A stretch of DNA of 64,000 bases, from positions 6,200,001-6,264,000 of the forward strand of contig NZ_CP030050.1 of assembly GCF_015291705.1 (NCBI RefSeq). The letters run 5' to 3'. The DNA comes from Bradyrhizobium arachidis (GTDB taxonomy: Bacteria; Pseudomonadota; Alphaproteobacteria; Rhizobiales; Xanthobacteraceae). Numbering within the stretch: the stretch's first letter is position 1; every line of letters begins with the position of its first letter. This document shows positions 26,353 to 34,545 of this stretch, piece after piece. Below the pieces are notes generated by a model that was not told the origin of the DNA, ran no database searches, and was given only the letters and a program-made list of their open reading frames with translations. The translations under genes and the position numbers were made by a program.

Positions 26353-29040
26353 CTATTCCGCGGCCTGCTCAAGCGGCGCGGTGCGCGGCAGGATCATCTG
26401 GATACGCGTGCCGCCGCCGGGCTCGGAATCGAGATCGAGCCGCCCGCCGAGGCGATTGGTGACGATGCTGTAGACGATGTGCAGGCCGAGGCCGGTGCCG
26501 CCCTGGTCGCGCCGGGTCGTGAAAAACGGATCGAACGCGCGGCGGCGAACGTCGAGCGACATGCCGCAGCCATTGTCCGAGAAGATGATCTCGACATTGT
26601 CCTTGCCGGACTCGCGCACCTGGATGTCGATGGTCCCGGGACGGCCGTCCGGGAAGGCGTGTGCCACCGAATTGAGAAACAGGTTGGTCAGCACCTGGCC
26701 GTAGGGACCGGGATAGCTGTTCATGGTGAGATCCGGCTGGCACTCGACGTTGAGCGTCAGATTGTGCTTGCGCAGGCCCGGCCGCAAACTCATCACCACC
26801 TGCTCGGTGAGGTCGCCGAGATCGAAATTGCGCTGGTCCGAATAGTTGCGGTCGGCCGCGACCTGCTTGAACGACTGGATCAGCTCGGCGGCGCGGTTGA
26901 GGTTGGAGACGAGCTGCGAGGAGGCATCGCGGCTGGTGTTGAGGAAGTCGTTGAGCGTGGAGCGGCGAAGCTCGCCGCGCTCGACCTCGGAGGTGAACGT
27001 CGCGGTCTTGCGCTCCAGCGCGGAGGCAACCGTCAGGCTGATGCCGACGGGATTGTTGACCTCATGCGCGACGCCGGCGACGAGGCGTCCGAGCGCCGCG
27101 AGCTTCTCCGCCTCGATCAGCGAGGCCTGGGTCTCGCGCAGATTGCGCAGCGCGGTCTCGGCGGATTCCTTGGCTTTGCGCATCTCCTGCTCGCCGCGCT
27201 TGCGCTCGCCGATGTCGAGCGCGACGGTGACGATCCGCTCGATCTCGCCGTCGGCGTCGAGCAGCGGCAGCTTGTTGACCAGCCATTGCCGCATGTTGCC
27301 GGCGGCGTCCTTGTACTCCTCCTCGTAGAAGCCGAGCCCCTTGCGCAGCCTGAGCACGCGCTTGTCGTTCTCGTCGGTCTTGGCCGCGCCGTAGCGCGAC
27401 ATCAGGTCCGCGGTGGTGCGGCCAAGCGCGTCACCGGGCTCGATGCCGAAGATGCCGGCCATGTAGCGGTTCATCAGCACGTAGCGCAGGTCGCGGTCCT
27501 TGACGTTGATGACCGCCGGCACGGTATCGATAACCTGCTGGAGCAGGCGCCGGCCTTCGGCGATGGCGTCTTCCGCCCGCTTCTGGTCGGTGATGTCGCG
27601 CAGCGTGCCCTCGTAGCGGACGATGTTGCCCTGCTCGTCCCGCACGCCGGTGGCGCTATCGGAGAGCCACAGGATGTTGCCGCTGCGCTGGCGCACCTGG
27701 TACTCGAACTCGCGCACCATGCCGTCGCGCGCCATCAGCCGTTGATACTCGTCGCGCGCCTCGGGAAGGACGTAGATGGTGTGGGCAATGTCGTTGATGC
27801 TGTCGATCAGGTGCTGCGGGCTGTCATAGCCCATCATCCGCGCCAGCGCCGGATTGGCGTTGAGGAGGTCGCCGGCCGGCGTCGTCACGTAGATGCCGTC
27901 GACCGAGCCCTCGAACAGCTTCCGATAGCTCTCTTCCGCAAGGCGCTGCTCGGTGAGCGCGCGCACCGCCGCCTCGCGCGCGGTGTCGGCCTCCTCCAGC
28001 GCGCGGCGGAACACTTCGGCTGCGCGCGCGATGTCGCCGATCTCGTTGTCGAGGTCGGCCGAGGGAATCGAGGTGTTCTTCTCGCCGGCCGCGAGCGCGC
28101 GAATGGATCGCGCGATCTTTGCCAGCGGCCGGACGGTCCGCCGTACCACGAAGGCGGCCGCGACCATGCCGATCAGCACGCCGACGCTGCCGAGCACGAT
28201 GCTCTGCCACCGCGCCTCCGCAAGCGTGCGGGCGAAGTCGCGCGACAGCACGTGGCCGCGGCGGTCGCTGACATCGCGTAGCAGCTCGGTGACGCGGCCG
28301 ATCAGCCGGCCTTCGGTGCCCAGCACCTCGCGGTCGATGTCGGCGATCTGCCGCTCCCGGACGGCGACCGCGATGATGGCCTCGGCGTAGTCGTTAACGG
28401 CCGTCTTCAACCCGCTATCGGCGATGTCCATCGTCCGCATGCCCTGCGCCGCCTGCTCGGCCGCGGAGGGATTGCGCGCCAGCAGGCCGAGCGCGATCCG
28501 GCTCTGCGCCTCGGACAGGCGGGAGGCCAGCTCGCGGTCCGCGGTGCCGGAGACCGCTGCGTCGAACCGGTCGCGCAGCGGCGGCAGGCCGGCGAGCAGC
28601 TGGGCGCGTCGGTCGATCAGGGTCGAGATCCGCTCCAGGCCGCTGCGATAGGTCGCCAGCCGCTCGGTGACCCCGTCGATCATGTCCTGCTGCTCGGGCG
28701 CGAGCTCGATGCGGGTCTTCTTCAGGATGTCGCTGAGGGTCGAGGCCGCCTCGCCCACCTGCTTGAACTGGATGCCGGCGCCGGGATCAGTGACGAAGTC
28801 GCGCGCGGCGAGCCGCAGCTCGTTCATGCGGCGGTCGATGTCCTCGGCGAGGTCGCCGACGCTCTGGAGCCGCTGGAGCTCGGCGAAGGTCGTGTCGATG
28901 TGCCGGATCGCGATAACGCTCGCGGTCGAGGTGACGAGGATCACCGCCAGCACCAGGAGGAAGCTGCCGAAGGTGAGCTGGCCGATGGAGAGCGAGAATG
29001 TTCGCTTTTTCTCAGGGGTCGGCGTCAATTCGGCGGACAT
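26353..29040 (-). CDS. PAS/HAMP sensor histidine kinase (hybrid type absent)
   Basis: 895 aa from the ATG at 29040. The order is a membrane segment (about 20-42), a long periplasmic helical sensor domain (about 45-290, LQSVGDLAEDIDRRMNELRL and so on), a second membrane segment (about 305-325), HAMP (ending EVFRRALEEADT), PAS1 (ESYRKLFEGSVDGIYVTTPA), PAS2 (VIDTVPAVINVKDRDLRYVL), a HisKA-like region with GVAHEVNNPVG (about residue 657) and a HATPase domain (N-box VLTNLFLNSVAHAF, G1 DNGCGM, G2 GGTGLGLHIV). It lacks a receiver domain. No response regulator is adjacent, so the partner is unknown. Confidence 0.9.
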   Translation of the reverse strand: MSAELTPTPEKKRTFSLSIGQLTFGSFLLVLAVILVTSTASVIAIRHIDTTFAELQRLQSVGDLAEDIDRRMNELRLAARDFVTDPGAGIQFKQVGEAASTLSDILKKTRIELAPEQQDMIDGVTERLATYRSGLERISTLIDRRAQLLAGLPPLRDRFDAAVSGTADRELASRLSEAQSRIALGLLARNPSAAEQAAQGMRTMDIADSGLKTAVNDYAEAIIAVAVRERQIADIDREVLGTEGRLIGRVTELLRDVSDRRGHVLSRDFARTLAEARWQSIVLGSVGVLIGMVAAAFVVRRTVRPLAKIARSIRALAAGEKNTSIPSADLDNEIGDIARAAEVFRRALEEADTAREAAVRALTEQRLAEESYRKLFEGSVDGIYVTTPAGDLLNANPALARMMGYDSPQHLIDSINDIAHTIYVLPEARDEYQRLMARDGMVREFEYQVRQRSGNILWLSDSATGVRDEQGNIVRYEGTLRDITDQKRAEDAIAEGRRLLQQVIDTVPAVINVKDRDLRYVLMNRYMAGIFGIEPGDALGRTTADLMSRYGAAKTDENDKRVLRLRKGLGFYEEEYKDAAGNMRQWLVNKLPLLDADGEIERIVTVALDIGERKRGEQEMRKAKESAETALRNLRETQASLIEAEKLAALGRLVAGVAHEVNNPVGISLTVASALERKTATFTSEVERGELRRSTLNDFLNTSRDASSQLVSNLNRAAELIQSFKQVAADRNYSDQRNFDLGDLTEQVVMSLRPGLRKHNLTLNVECQPDLTMNSYPGPYGQVLTNLFLNSVAHAFPDGRPGTIDIQVRESGKDNVEIIFSDNGCGMSLDVRRRAFDPFFTTRRDQGGTGLGLHIVYSIVTNRLGGRLDLDSEPGGGTRIQMILPRTAPLEQAAE

Positions 29041-29164
29041 TGGTGTTTTGAGGACCGGGCTACTGGTAGCCCAATATACGACGTATTGCAGGCCCGGGGG
29101 AACATGCCTCGGGACGTCCAATATCCTTAAATATTCCGGCCTACCGCCCTCCTCCGTCTCGACT

Positions 29165-30079
29165 TTATGACGCCCTGGCGCTGGCCCGCCGGCCAGCCGG
29201 GATCGTCATGGCGGCGACGCCGAGGACGACGCAGGCGAGCCCGATCCAGGCGGTCCGGCTCAGGGTCTCGCCAAGGAAGGCGACGCTGATGGCGACCCCG
29301 ATGGGAACACGCAAGTACGCCTGCGCGGTGGTTCCGACCGAGCCCAGGGTCTGGATCAGGCGGAAGTAGATCGCGAACGCCGCCGCGGTCGAGAATACGG
29401 CGAGCGCAAGCAGGGCCAGCACCGAGCTCAGCGAGGGCGTTACCATCCAGGGCTGCTCGACGACCAGCGAGGCCGGGATCAGCACCGCCGCCCCCGTCAG
29501 CAGCGAGCCGGCCGCCGGCGCCATGGGATCGAGGCCCTTGAAGCTGCGGCCGAAGATCGCGGCGCAGGCATAGCAGATGGTGGCGGCGACGATCGCGGCC
29601 TCCGCAACGATGCCGCCGCCGATGTCATGAACCGCATCGACGCCGACGATCAGCAGGATGCCGGCCATGCCTGCGACCACGCCGAACAGCTTTCGCGGCG
29701 TCGTCGCCTCGTGGCGGGTGACGATTGCGGTGAGCAGGAAGGTGAAGATCGGTCCGGCCGAGTTGAGGATGGTGGCAAGCGCGGCATCGACGTGGCGCTC
29801 GCCCCATGCGATCAGCGTCCAGGGAATGACGCTGTTGAGCACGGCCTGGAACGCGAAGCGCTGCCAGGTCGCGGCATCCGTCGGCATCCTGATGCCCCTC
29901 ACCCACATCACGAGGAGCAGCAGCAGCCCCGCGATCGCCGTGCGCGCCGCGATCAGCGTGATCGGCGGGATGGTGGCGACGCCGAGCTTGATGAAGGTGT
30001 AGGAGCCGCCCCAGAGCGTTGCGAGCGCGACCAGCAGCGCCAGCTCGACGGCGATGTTGGTGTCCTGCCTGATATCCAT
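29165..30079 (-). CDS. EamA/DMT-family transporter
   Basis: 304 aa, ten membrane segments in two EamA repeats (ALLVALATLWGGSYTFIKLG at the start, WIGLACVVLGVAAMTI at the end). It is one of two such carriers in the window and not closely similar to the one at 18646-19518 by eye. Probably an inner-membrane metabolite exporter with unknown substrate. It ends 125 bp from the kinase start on the same strand, leaving room for a separate promoter. Confidence 0.85.
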   Translation of the reverse strand: MDIRQDTNIAVELALLVALATLWGGSYTFIKLGVATIPPITLIAARTAIAGLLLLLVMWVRGIRMPTDAATWQRFAFQAVLNSVIPWTLIAWGERHVDAALATILNSAGPIFTFLLTAIVTRHEATTPRKLFGVVAGMAGILLIVGVDAVHDIGGGIVAEAAIVAATICYACAAIFGRSFKGLDPMAPAAGSLLTGAAVLIPASLVVEQPWMVTPSLSSVLALLALAVFSTAAAFAIYFRLIQTLGSVGTTAQAYLRVPIGVAISVAFLGETLSRTAWIGLACVVLGVAAMTIPAGRRASARAS

Positions 30080-30158
30080 CGTCCGTCCCGTCCATTTCGC
30101 AATAGACGGAACCTAGCGCGTCCCCGCTCGCTAATACTTCGTTGTGTGTCGAAGTGTA

Positions 30159-30953
30159 TCAGCCGACCGCGCCGACCTCGAACACCTCGCCGTCATAACC
30201 TGCCTCGCGAGGGATGCGGAGCTGGCGCCCGGTTTCGGTCTTGGTCATCACAGGCATCACCGTGATGATGGACATGCCGCGGGCGTGCTCCATCGCAGCG
30301 TTCACGTTTGGCTGCTTGGCGAGCCGGATCAGATTGCGCGTGGTCGGGAACGGCAGCTTGAAACGGCCGCTCTCGCCGCCCTCCACCGCCTCGCGCGGCG
30401 AGACCCAGATGGAGTCGGTGGACTCACGGCCGTCATGCGCGCCGAGCTGGTCGGGCGGCGCTGCTGCGAGGAAGAACCAGGTGTCGAACCGCTTCGGCAT
30501 GCCCTCCGGCGTGATCCAGTGCGCATAGGGCACGAGCGTATCGAGCGCGAGCTGGAGGCCGTTGTCGGCGAGAATGCTGAGGAAGCTGATCTTGTGCTCG
30601 TTGAGCGCAATGCGGTGCGCGTCTGCGATCTCGCCAGCACGCTTGGCATCGATTGGCGCGCCTGTGTCCTTCGACCGCGCCAGCAGGATGCCGCTCTCCT
30701 CGAAGGTCTCGCGGATCGCGGCGATCCGAAAACCGCGGCCCGCTTCGCTCAAGCCCTCGCCGCCTGAATAGAGGTCGGCGCGGGCGACGATCTCGTTGTC
30801 GCCGGCATCGACGCTGCCGCCCGGAAACACCAGCGCGCCCGAGTTGAACTCGATCTGATGATGGCGGACCATCATGAAGACTTCGATTTCCTTGACGCCA
30901 TCGCGCAGCAGGAGGATCGTCGAGGCCGGGCGTGATGCTGATGTCTCGGGCAT
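30159..30953 (-). CDS. NUDIX hydrolase family protein
   Basis: 264 aa. The Nudix box is recognisable from about 75 to 93 as RIAAIRETFEESGILLA with the preceding Gly-rich strand, matching GX5EX7REUXEEXGU. FPGGSVDAGDNEI is the substrate-loop region. Members hydrolyse nucleoside diphosphates linked to another moiety, including CoA and NADH derivatives. Its start is 5 bp from the DHDPS-family stop, so translational coupling is likely. A CoA-related role would fit the acyl-CoA genes upstream, but this is inference. Confidence 0.85.
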   Translation of the reverse strand: MPETSASRPASTILLLRDGVKEIEVFMMVRHHQIEFNSGALVFPGGSVDAGDNEIVARADLYSGGEGLSEAGRGFRIAAIRETFEESGILLARSKDTGAPIDAKRAGEIADAHRIALNEHKISFLSILADNGLQLALDTLVPYAHWITPEGMPKRFDTWFFLAAAPPDQLGAHDGRESTDSIWVSPREAVEGGESGRFKLPFPTTRNLIRLAKQPNVNAAMEHARGMSIITVMPVMTKTETGRQLRIPREAGYDGEVFEVGAVG

Positions 30954-30957
30954 TCAA

Positions 30958-31911
30958 CTAACCTGCAGCGCTGGATTGCGGGCCGAGATTGGCGCGCTTG
31001 TCGAAACGGGCGACGCGCGACAAGAGGTAGTCGACCTCCGCCTTTGCCGTCGCCGTCATGGTCGCGCCGGGCTTACGCTGCGCGCTGGAGGCGATGATGC
31101 CGCGCTTCTGCAGCACGTATTTGCGTACGGTGAGGCCGACGCCGGGCTGCTGCTCATAGCGGATCAGCGGCAGATGCGCGTCGAAGATGTCATGCGCGGC
31201 GTCGCGCTTGCCGGCCTTGGAGAGGTTCACGACGTCGATCAGCAGCTCGGGGAACGCGTAACCGGTCATGGCGCCGTCGGCACCGCGCTCCATCTCGAAA
31301 TCGAGGAATGTGCCGCCATTGCCGCAGAGGATCGAGAGCGGACGCAGCGAGCCGTCCTTCTGGAAGCCGCGCAGGGTCGAAATCTTCTCCAGGCCCGGCC
31401 AGTCCTCGTGCTTGAGCATCACGCAGTTCGCATTGTCCATGACGATCTTGCGGATCACAGCGGGAGTGAACACGACCGAGAGGGTCAGCGGGTAGTCCTG
31501 GAGCACCCAGGGAATGTCGGGGCCGATCGCCTCGGCCGCCTGCTTGAAATAGCCGACGATCTGGTCGTCGGTGCGAAGCGAGGGCGGCGGCGCGATCATC
31601 ACGCCGGCCGCGCCGGCGTCCATCGAGGCTTTCGCCAGCGAGCGCATGGTGGCAAAGCCCGGTGCGGAGACGCCGACGATCACCTGCATCTTCTTGGCGC
31701 GCTTGACGTAGCGCACCGCCACCTGCTCGGCTTCAGTGGCATCGAGCTTGGGAGCCTCACCGAGGATGCCGAGCACCGTGACGCCGTCGCAGCCGACCTC
31801 CTCGTAGAAATCGGTCAGGCGGTCGATCGAGCGCTCGTCGATCCGGCCGTCGTCGTGGAACGGCGTCGGCGCGATTGCGAAGGTGCCCTTGGCGTCGGCG
31901 GTGAGTTTCAT
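30958..31911 (-). CDS. Dihydrodipicolinate synthase/N-acetylneuraminate lyase family protein
   Basis: 317 aa TIM barrel. DGVTVLGILGEAPKLDATEA matches the GxxGE motif. The Schiff-base lysine is expected in CVMLKHED, and SMDAGAAGVMIAPPPSL is the typical face. The family cleaves or condenses 2-oxo acids; not enough here to separate DapA from aldolase paralogues. It probably is not the biosynthetic DapA because it is embedded in a catabolic acyl-CoA cluster. The start is 107 bp from the SDR stop, with a family D repeat in between. Confidence 0.85.
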   Translation of the reverse strand: MKLTADAKGTFAIAPTPFHDDGRIDERSIDRLTDFYEEVGCDGVTVLGILGEAPKLDATEAEQVAVRYVKRAKKMQVIVGVSAPGFATMRSLAKASMDAGAAGVMIAPPPSLRTDDQIVGYFKQAAEAIGPDIPWVLQDYPLTLSVVFTPAVIRKIVMDNANCVMLKHEDWPGLEKISTLRGFQKDGSLRPLSILCGNGGTFLDFEMERGADGAMTGYAFPELLIDVVNLSKAGKRDAAHDIFDAHLPLIRYEQQPGVGLTVRKYVLQKRGIIASSAQRKPGATMTATAKAEVDYLLSRVARFDKRANLGPQSSAAG

Positions 31912-31931
31912 CAGTCTCTCTCTCTTTCTCC

Positions 31932-32008
31932 GTCATTCCGGGGCGCGCGCAGCGCGAACCCGGAATCTCGAGGTTCCGGGTTCGATGCTTCGCATCGCCC
32001 CGGAACGA
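31932..32008. repeat. Palindromic intergenic repeat, family D
   Basis: GTCATTCCGGGGCG at one end and CGCCCCGGAACGAC at the other form a long imperfect hairpin with an inner CCCGGAATCTCGAGGTTCCGGG stem. Nearly the same sequence is at 45279-45359, with a variant at 14000-14099. It sits inside the catabolic gene cluster. Confidence 0.85.
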
Positions 32009-32017
32009 CAACAACAG

Positions 32018-32896
32018 CTAAAACCTCCGCGCGCCCATCTTGATCTGCTCCTCGGAGAAGAAGATCTCCTTGGCGTGATCGACGATGTCCTGGGCGTTCC
32101 AGCCCGAGTGCGGCGGTTTCCAGCCTTCCATCTCCATCATCCGCATTTCGCGCACGCCGCGGGGCCCGGACACGCCCAGCACCTTGCCGGTCTGGTCGCC
32201 CGACAAATCGCTAACCATGTATAGCACGGCCGGCGCGATGCCGTCCGGCCCCAGCGCCGCGCCGGGGTTCTCCTTATAGCGGGGCAGGTCTGCGGTCATG
32301 CGGGTCAGCGCGCCCGGGGCGAGCGTCCAGATCCGGATGTTGTACTTGCGGCCCTCGATCGCCAGCACGTTGGAGAGGCCCCAGATGCCGCCCTTGGCCG
32401 CGCCGTAATTGGTCTGGCCGAAATTGCCGATCAGGCCCGAGGTCGAGGAGGTGTTGACGATGACGCCGCCACCGTTTTCCCGCATCCAGCGAAACACCGG
32501 CATGGTGCAACAAAAGGTGCCCTTCAGATGCACCTTGATGACCTTGTCCCAGTCGGCCTCGCTGGCCTTGTGAAAGGTCTGGTCGCGGAGGATACCCGCG
32601 TTGTTGACGAGGATGTCGGCGCGGCCAAAGTGCTTGATGGCGTCGTCGAACACCGACTGGCCGCCTTCCATGGTGGAGATGTCCGCACCGTTGGCGACCG
32701 CCTTGCCGCCCTCGGCCTTGATCGCATCCACCACCTGCTGCGCCATCGACTTGTCGGCGCCTGAGCCGTCGCGGGGGCCGCCGAGATCGTTGACGACGAC
32801 CGAGGCCCCTTCCCTCGCGAACAGCTTGGCGTAGGCCCCACCGAGCCCGCCTCCCGCGCCGGTGATCAGCGCGACCTTGCCGTCGAGTAGTCCCAT
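32018..32896 (-). CDS. SDR family oxidoreductase (hydroxyacyl-CoA dehydrogenase-like)
   Basis: 292 aa. Cofactor motif TGAGGGLGGAYA (13-24), NNAGILRD (about 97-104), active-site Ser in VNTSSTSGLIGNFG, and Tyr-Lys in TNYGAAKGG (about 165-173). The pattern resembles the (3R)-hydroxyacyl-CoA dehydrogenase domain of peroxisomal multifunctional enzyme 2. With the MaoC dehydratase next to it, it probably carries out the hydration/oxidation steps of a beta-oxidation-like route for an unknown acyl-CoA. Cytoplasmic. Confidence 0.9.
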   Translation of the reverse strand: MGLLDGKVALITGAGGGLGGAYAKLFAREGASVVVNDLGGPRDGSGADKSMAQQVVDAIKAEGGKAVANGADISTMEGGQSVFDDAIKHFGRADILVNNAGILRDQTFHKASEADWDKVIKVHLKGTFCCTMPVFRWMRENGGGVIVNTSSTSGLIGNFGQTNYGAAKGGIWGLSNVLAIEGRKYNIRIWTLAPGALTRMTADLPRYKENPGAALGPDGIAPAVLYMVSDLSGDQTGKVLGVSGPRGVREMRMMEMEGWKPPHSGWNAQDIVDHAKEIFFSEEQIKMGARRF

Positions 32897-32926
32897 GGTG
32901 GCTTCTCCCTGTTTGTTTTTTTCTTC

Positions 32927-33060
32927 ACCTCTCCCCGCTTGCGGGGAGAGGTCGATCGCGTAGCGATCGGGTGAGGGGTACAGGTCTCACTACAGTCTCG
33001 GTTCGTGGTGAGAGCCCCTCACCCCGCCCTCTCCCCGTAAGAACGGGGCGAGGGAGCGAG
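32927..33060. repeat. Palindromic intergenic repeat, family E (CTCTCCCCGC type)
   Basis: CCTCTCCCCGCTTGCGGGGAGAGG forms a hairpin at one end, with GGGTGAGGGG/CCCCTCACC and a second CCCTCTCCCCGTAAGAACGGGG hairpin. It is related to 33990-34138. Copies flank the MaoC gene on both sides. Confidence 0.85.
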
Positions 33061-33074
33061 ACATCGGCGCCCGC

Positions 33075-33935
33075 CTAACCCAGCACCGTCTTGCCGTTCT
33101 TGATCACGGTGACGCCGCGCGACTTCACCTTGGCCTCGAACGAGATCACGTTGCCGTCCTTCCAGAGGTCCATGGTCACGGTCTCACCGGGATAGACGGG
33201 CGAAGAGAATCGCGCGACGTGCTGGCGGAACGCGCTGGCGTCGTAGTCGGCATAGGTCTGGAGCACGCCGCGGCAGGTGATGCCGTAGGTGCACATGCCG
33301 TGCAGGATCGGGCGCGGGAAGCCGGCCTTCCTGGCGAATTCGGGATCAGAGTGCAGCGGATTGCGGTCGCCGCAGAGGCGATAGACCAGCGCCTGGTCCG
33401 GACGCGTGACGATGTCGATGGTCTTGTCGGGCGAACGCGTCGGGATCTTGTGCGGATCGGGCTGGGTCAGGTTTGGCCCGCCGAAGCCGCCGTCGCCGCG
33501 CGCGAAGCGCGAGGCAACCAGCGTTGCCAGCTTCTCGCCCTTCTCGTTCTTTAGCACGGTCTGGTGGCTGATGACGACGCCCTTATCCTTGCCCTTGTCG
33601 TAGACCTCGAGCACGGAGGATTCTGCGGTGATGTTGGCTGCCACCGGCAGCGGCTGATGGAAGGTGATGTCGCGCTCACCGTCCACCACCATCACCCGGT
33701 TGAGGTTCATCTCGCCGGGACCCGAACCCCAGGCCGCAACGGAGGCAAAGGTCGGCACCACCTTCAGCGGCCGCGGCGTGAACGTGCCCTCGTTGACGAA
33801 GGCGAGCTCGTTCTCGTCCATGGGGTCTGCACCCAGGCCAATGCCGTAGGCGTAGAGCATGACCTCGCGATCGCCGTAGGCGTATTTCTGACCGAGGTTT
33901 TTCAGGCCTTTGAGTTCTTCGTATCTGGCGGACAT
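33075..33935 (-). CDS. MaoC-like enoyl-CoA hydratase (double hot-dog)
   Basis: 286 aa with two hot-dog domains. The C-terminal one has the hydratase-2 motif YRLCGDRNPLHSDPEFARKA (about 188-207), with catalytic Asp and His, followed by FPRPILHGMCTYGI. The N-terminal half is the non-catalytic copy, as in MFE-2 hydratases. It hydrates trans-2-enoyl-CoA to (3R)-hydroxyacyl-CoA, handing product to the SDR gene downstream. It is flanked by repeats, so it may still be transcribed with its neighbours. Confidence 0.92.
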   Translation of the reverse strand: MSARYEELKGLKNLGQKYAYGDREVMLYAYGIGLGADPMDENELAFVNEGTFTPRPLKVVPTFASVAAWGSGPGEMNLNRVMVVDGERDITFHQPLPVAANITAESSVLEVYDKGKDKGVVISHQTVLKNEKGEKLATLVASRFARGDGGFGGPNLTQPDPHKIPTRSPDKTIDIVTRPDQALVYRLCGDRNPLHSDPEFARKAGFPRPILHGMCTYGITCRGVLQTYADYDASAFRQHVARFSSPVYPGETVTMDLWKDGNVISFEAKVKSRGVTVIKNGKTVLG

Positions 33936-33989
33936 TTTTCTGGTTTCCTCCCGGTATTCCTCTCAGCGAGCAACGGCGGTTGAGAATGT

Positions 33990-34138
33990 GCCCTCTCCCC
34001 TTGCGGGAGAGGGCAGCACCGCCCTTGCAACAAACTCACTCGGGTGAGGGGTTGCCTCCGCAATGACACTTCTCGTGTGGAGAGAGACCCCTCACCCGGC
34101 AGCCTTCGGCTGCCACCCTCTCCCGCAAGGGGAGAGGG
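33990..34138. repeat. Palindromic intergenic repeat, family E
   Basis: CCCTCTCCCCTTGCGGGAGAGGG at one end and CCCTCTCCCGCAAGGGGAGAGGG at the other, with GGGTGAGGGG and its complement CCCCTCACCC inside. It forms a long cruciform-like structure between the MaoC and OB-fold genes. Compare 32927-33060. Confidence 0.85.
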
Positions 34139-34155
34139 TTACGTCTTGCATCACA

Positions 34156-34545
34156 TCAGGCCGGCGTGAAGAACGGCAGCGGGGCGCCGTCGGTCGGCTT
34201 GAACACCACCTTCACCTTCTGGCCGATCCTCAGCTTCTCGAGATCGCAGTCGACGAAATTGGTCTGCACCGACGGTCCTTCCTTCAGCGTGACGTAGCCG
34301 ATGGCGTAAGGACCGGTCGGTGACTTCCGCATCAGGCTCCAGGTGTAGATCGTCCCCTCGCCCGACGCCTCTTCCCACACCGTCTTGTCGGAGTAGCAGA
34401 ACGGGCAGATCGAGCGTGGGAAGTAATGCGCTTCGCCGCAGGCGGTGCAGCGCTTGATCATGAACTTGCCCTGCTTGGCCGCATCCCAGAATGCGGCGGT
34501 CTCGGGGTTCGTCACCGGGGCCGGATACTTTTTCGCTTCGCTCAT
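34156..34545 (-). CDS. OB-fold/Zn-ribbon (DUF35) partner of the thiolase
   Basis: 129 aa from the ATG at 34545. A rubredoxin-like Zn ribbon (RCTACGEAHYFPRSICPFCY, about 31-50) precedes an OB-fold (GTIYTWSLM, IGYVTLKEGPSVQTNF, IGQKVKVVFKPTD). DUF35 proteins form complexes with SCP-x-type thiolases and are needed for steroid and other acyl-CoA thiolysis or aldol cleavage. The ATG shares one base with the thiolase stop (TGATG), strongly indicating coupled synthesis. Confidence 0.9.
   Translation of the reverse strand: MSEAKKYPAPVTNPETAAFWDAAKQGKFMIKRCTACGEAHYFPRSICPFCYSDKTVWEEASGEGTIYTWSLMRKSPTGPYAIGYVTLKEGPSVQTNFVDCDLEKLRIGQKVKVVFKPTDGAPLPFFTPA

Noticed and set aside
26479..28281. Plus-strand open frame of 600 codons opposite the histidine kinase
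   Set aside because: The kinase has all expected motifs in order; the opposite frame is a third-position GC artefact.
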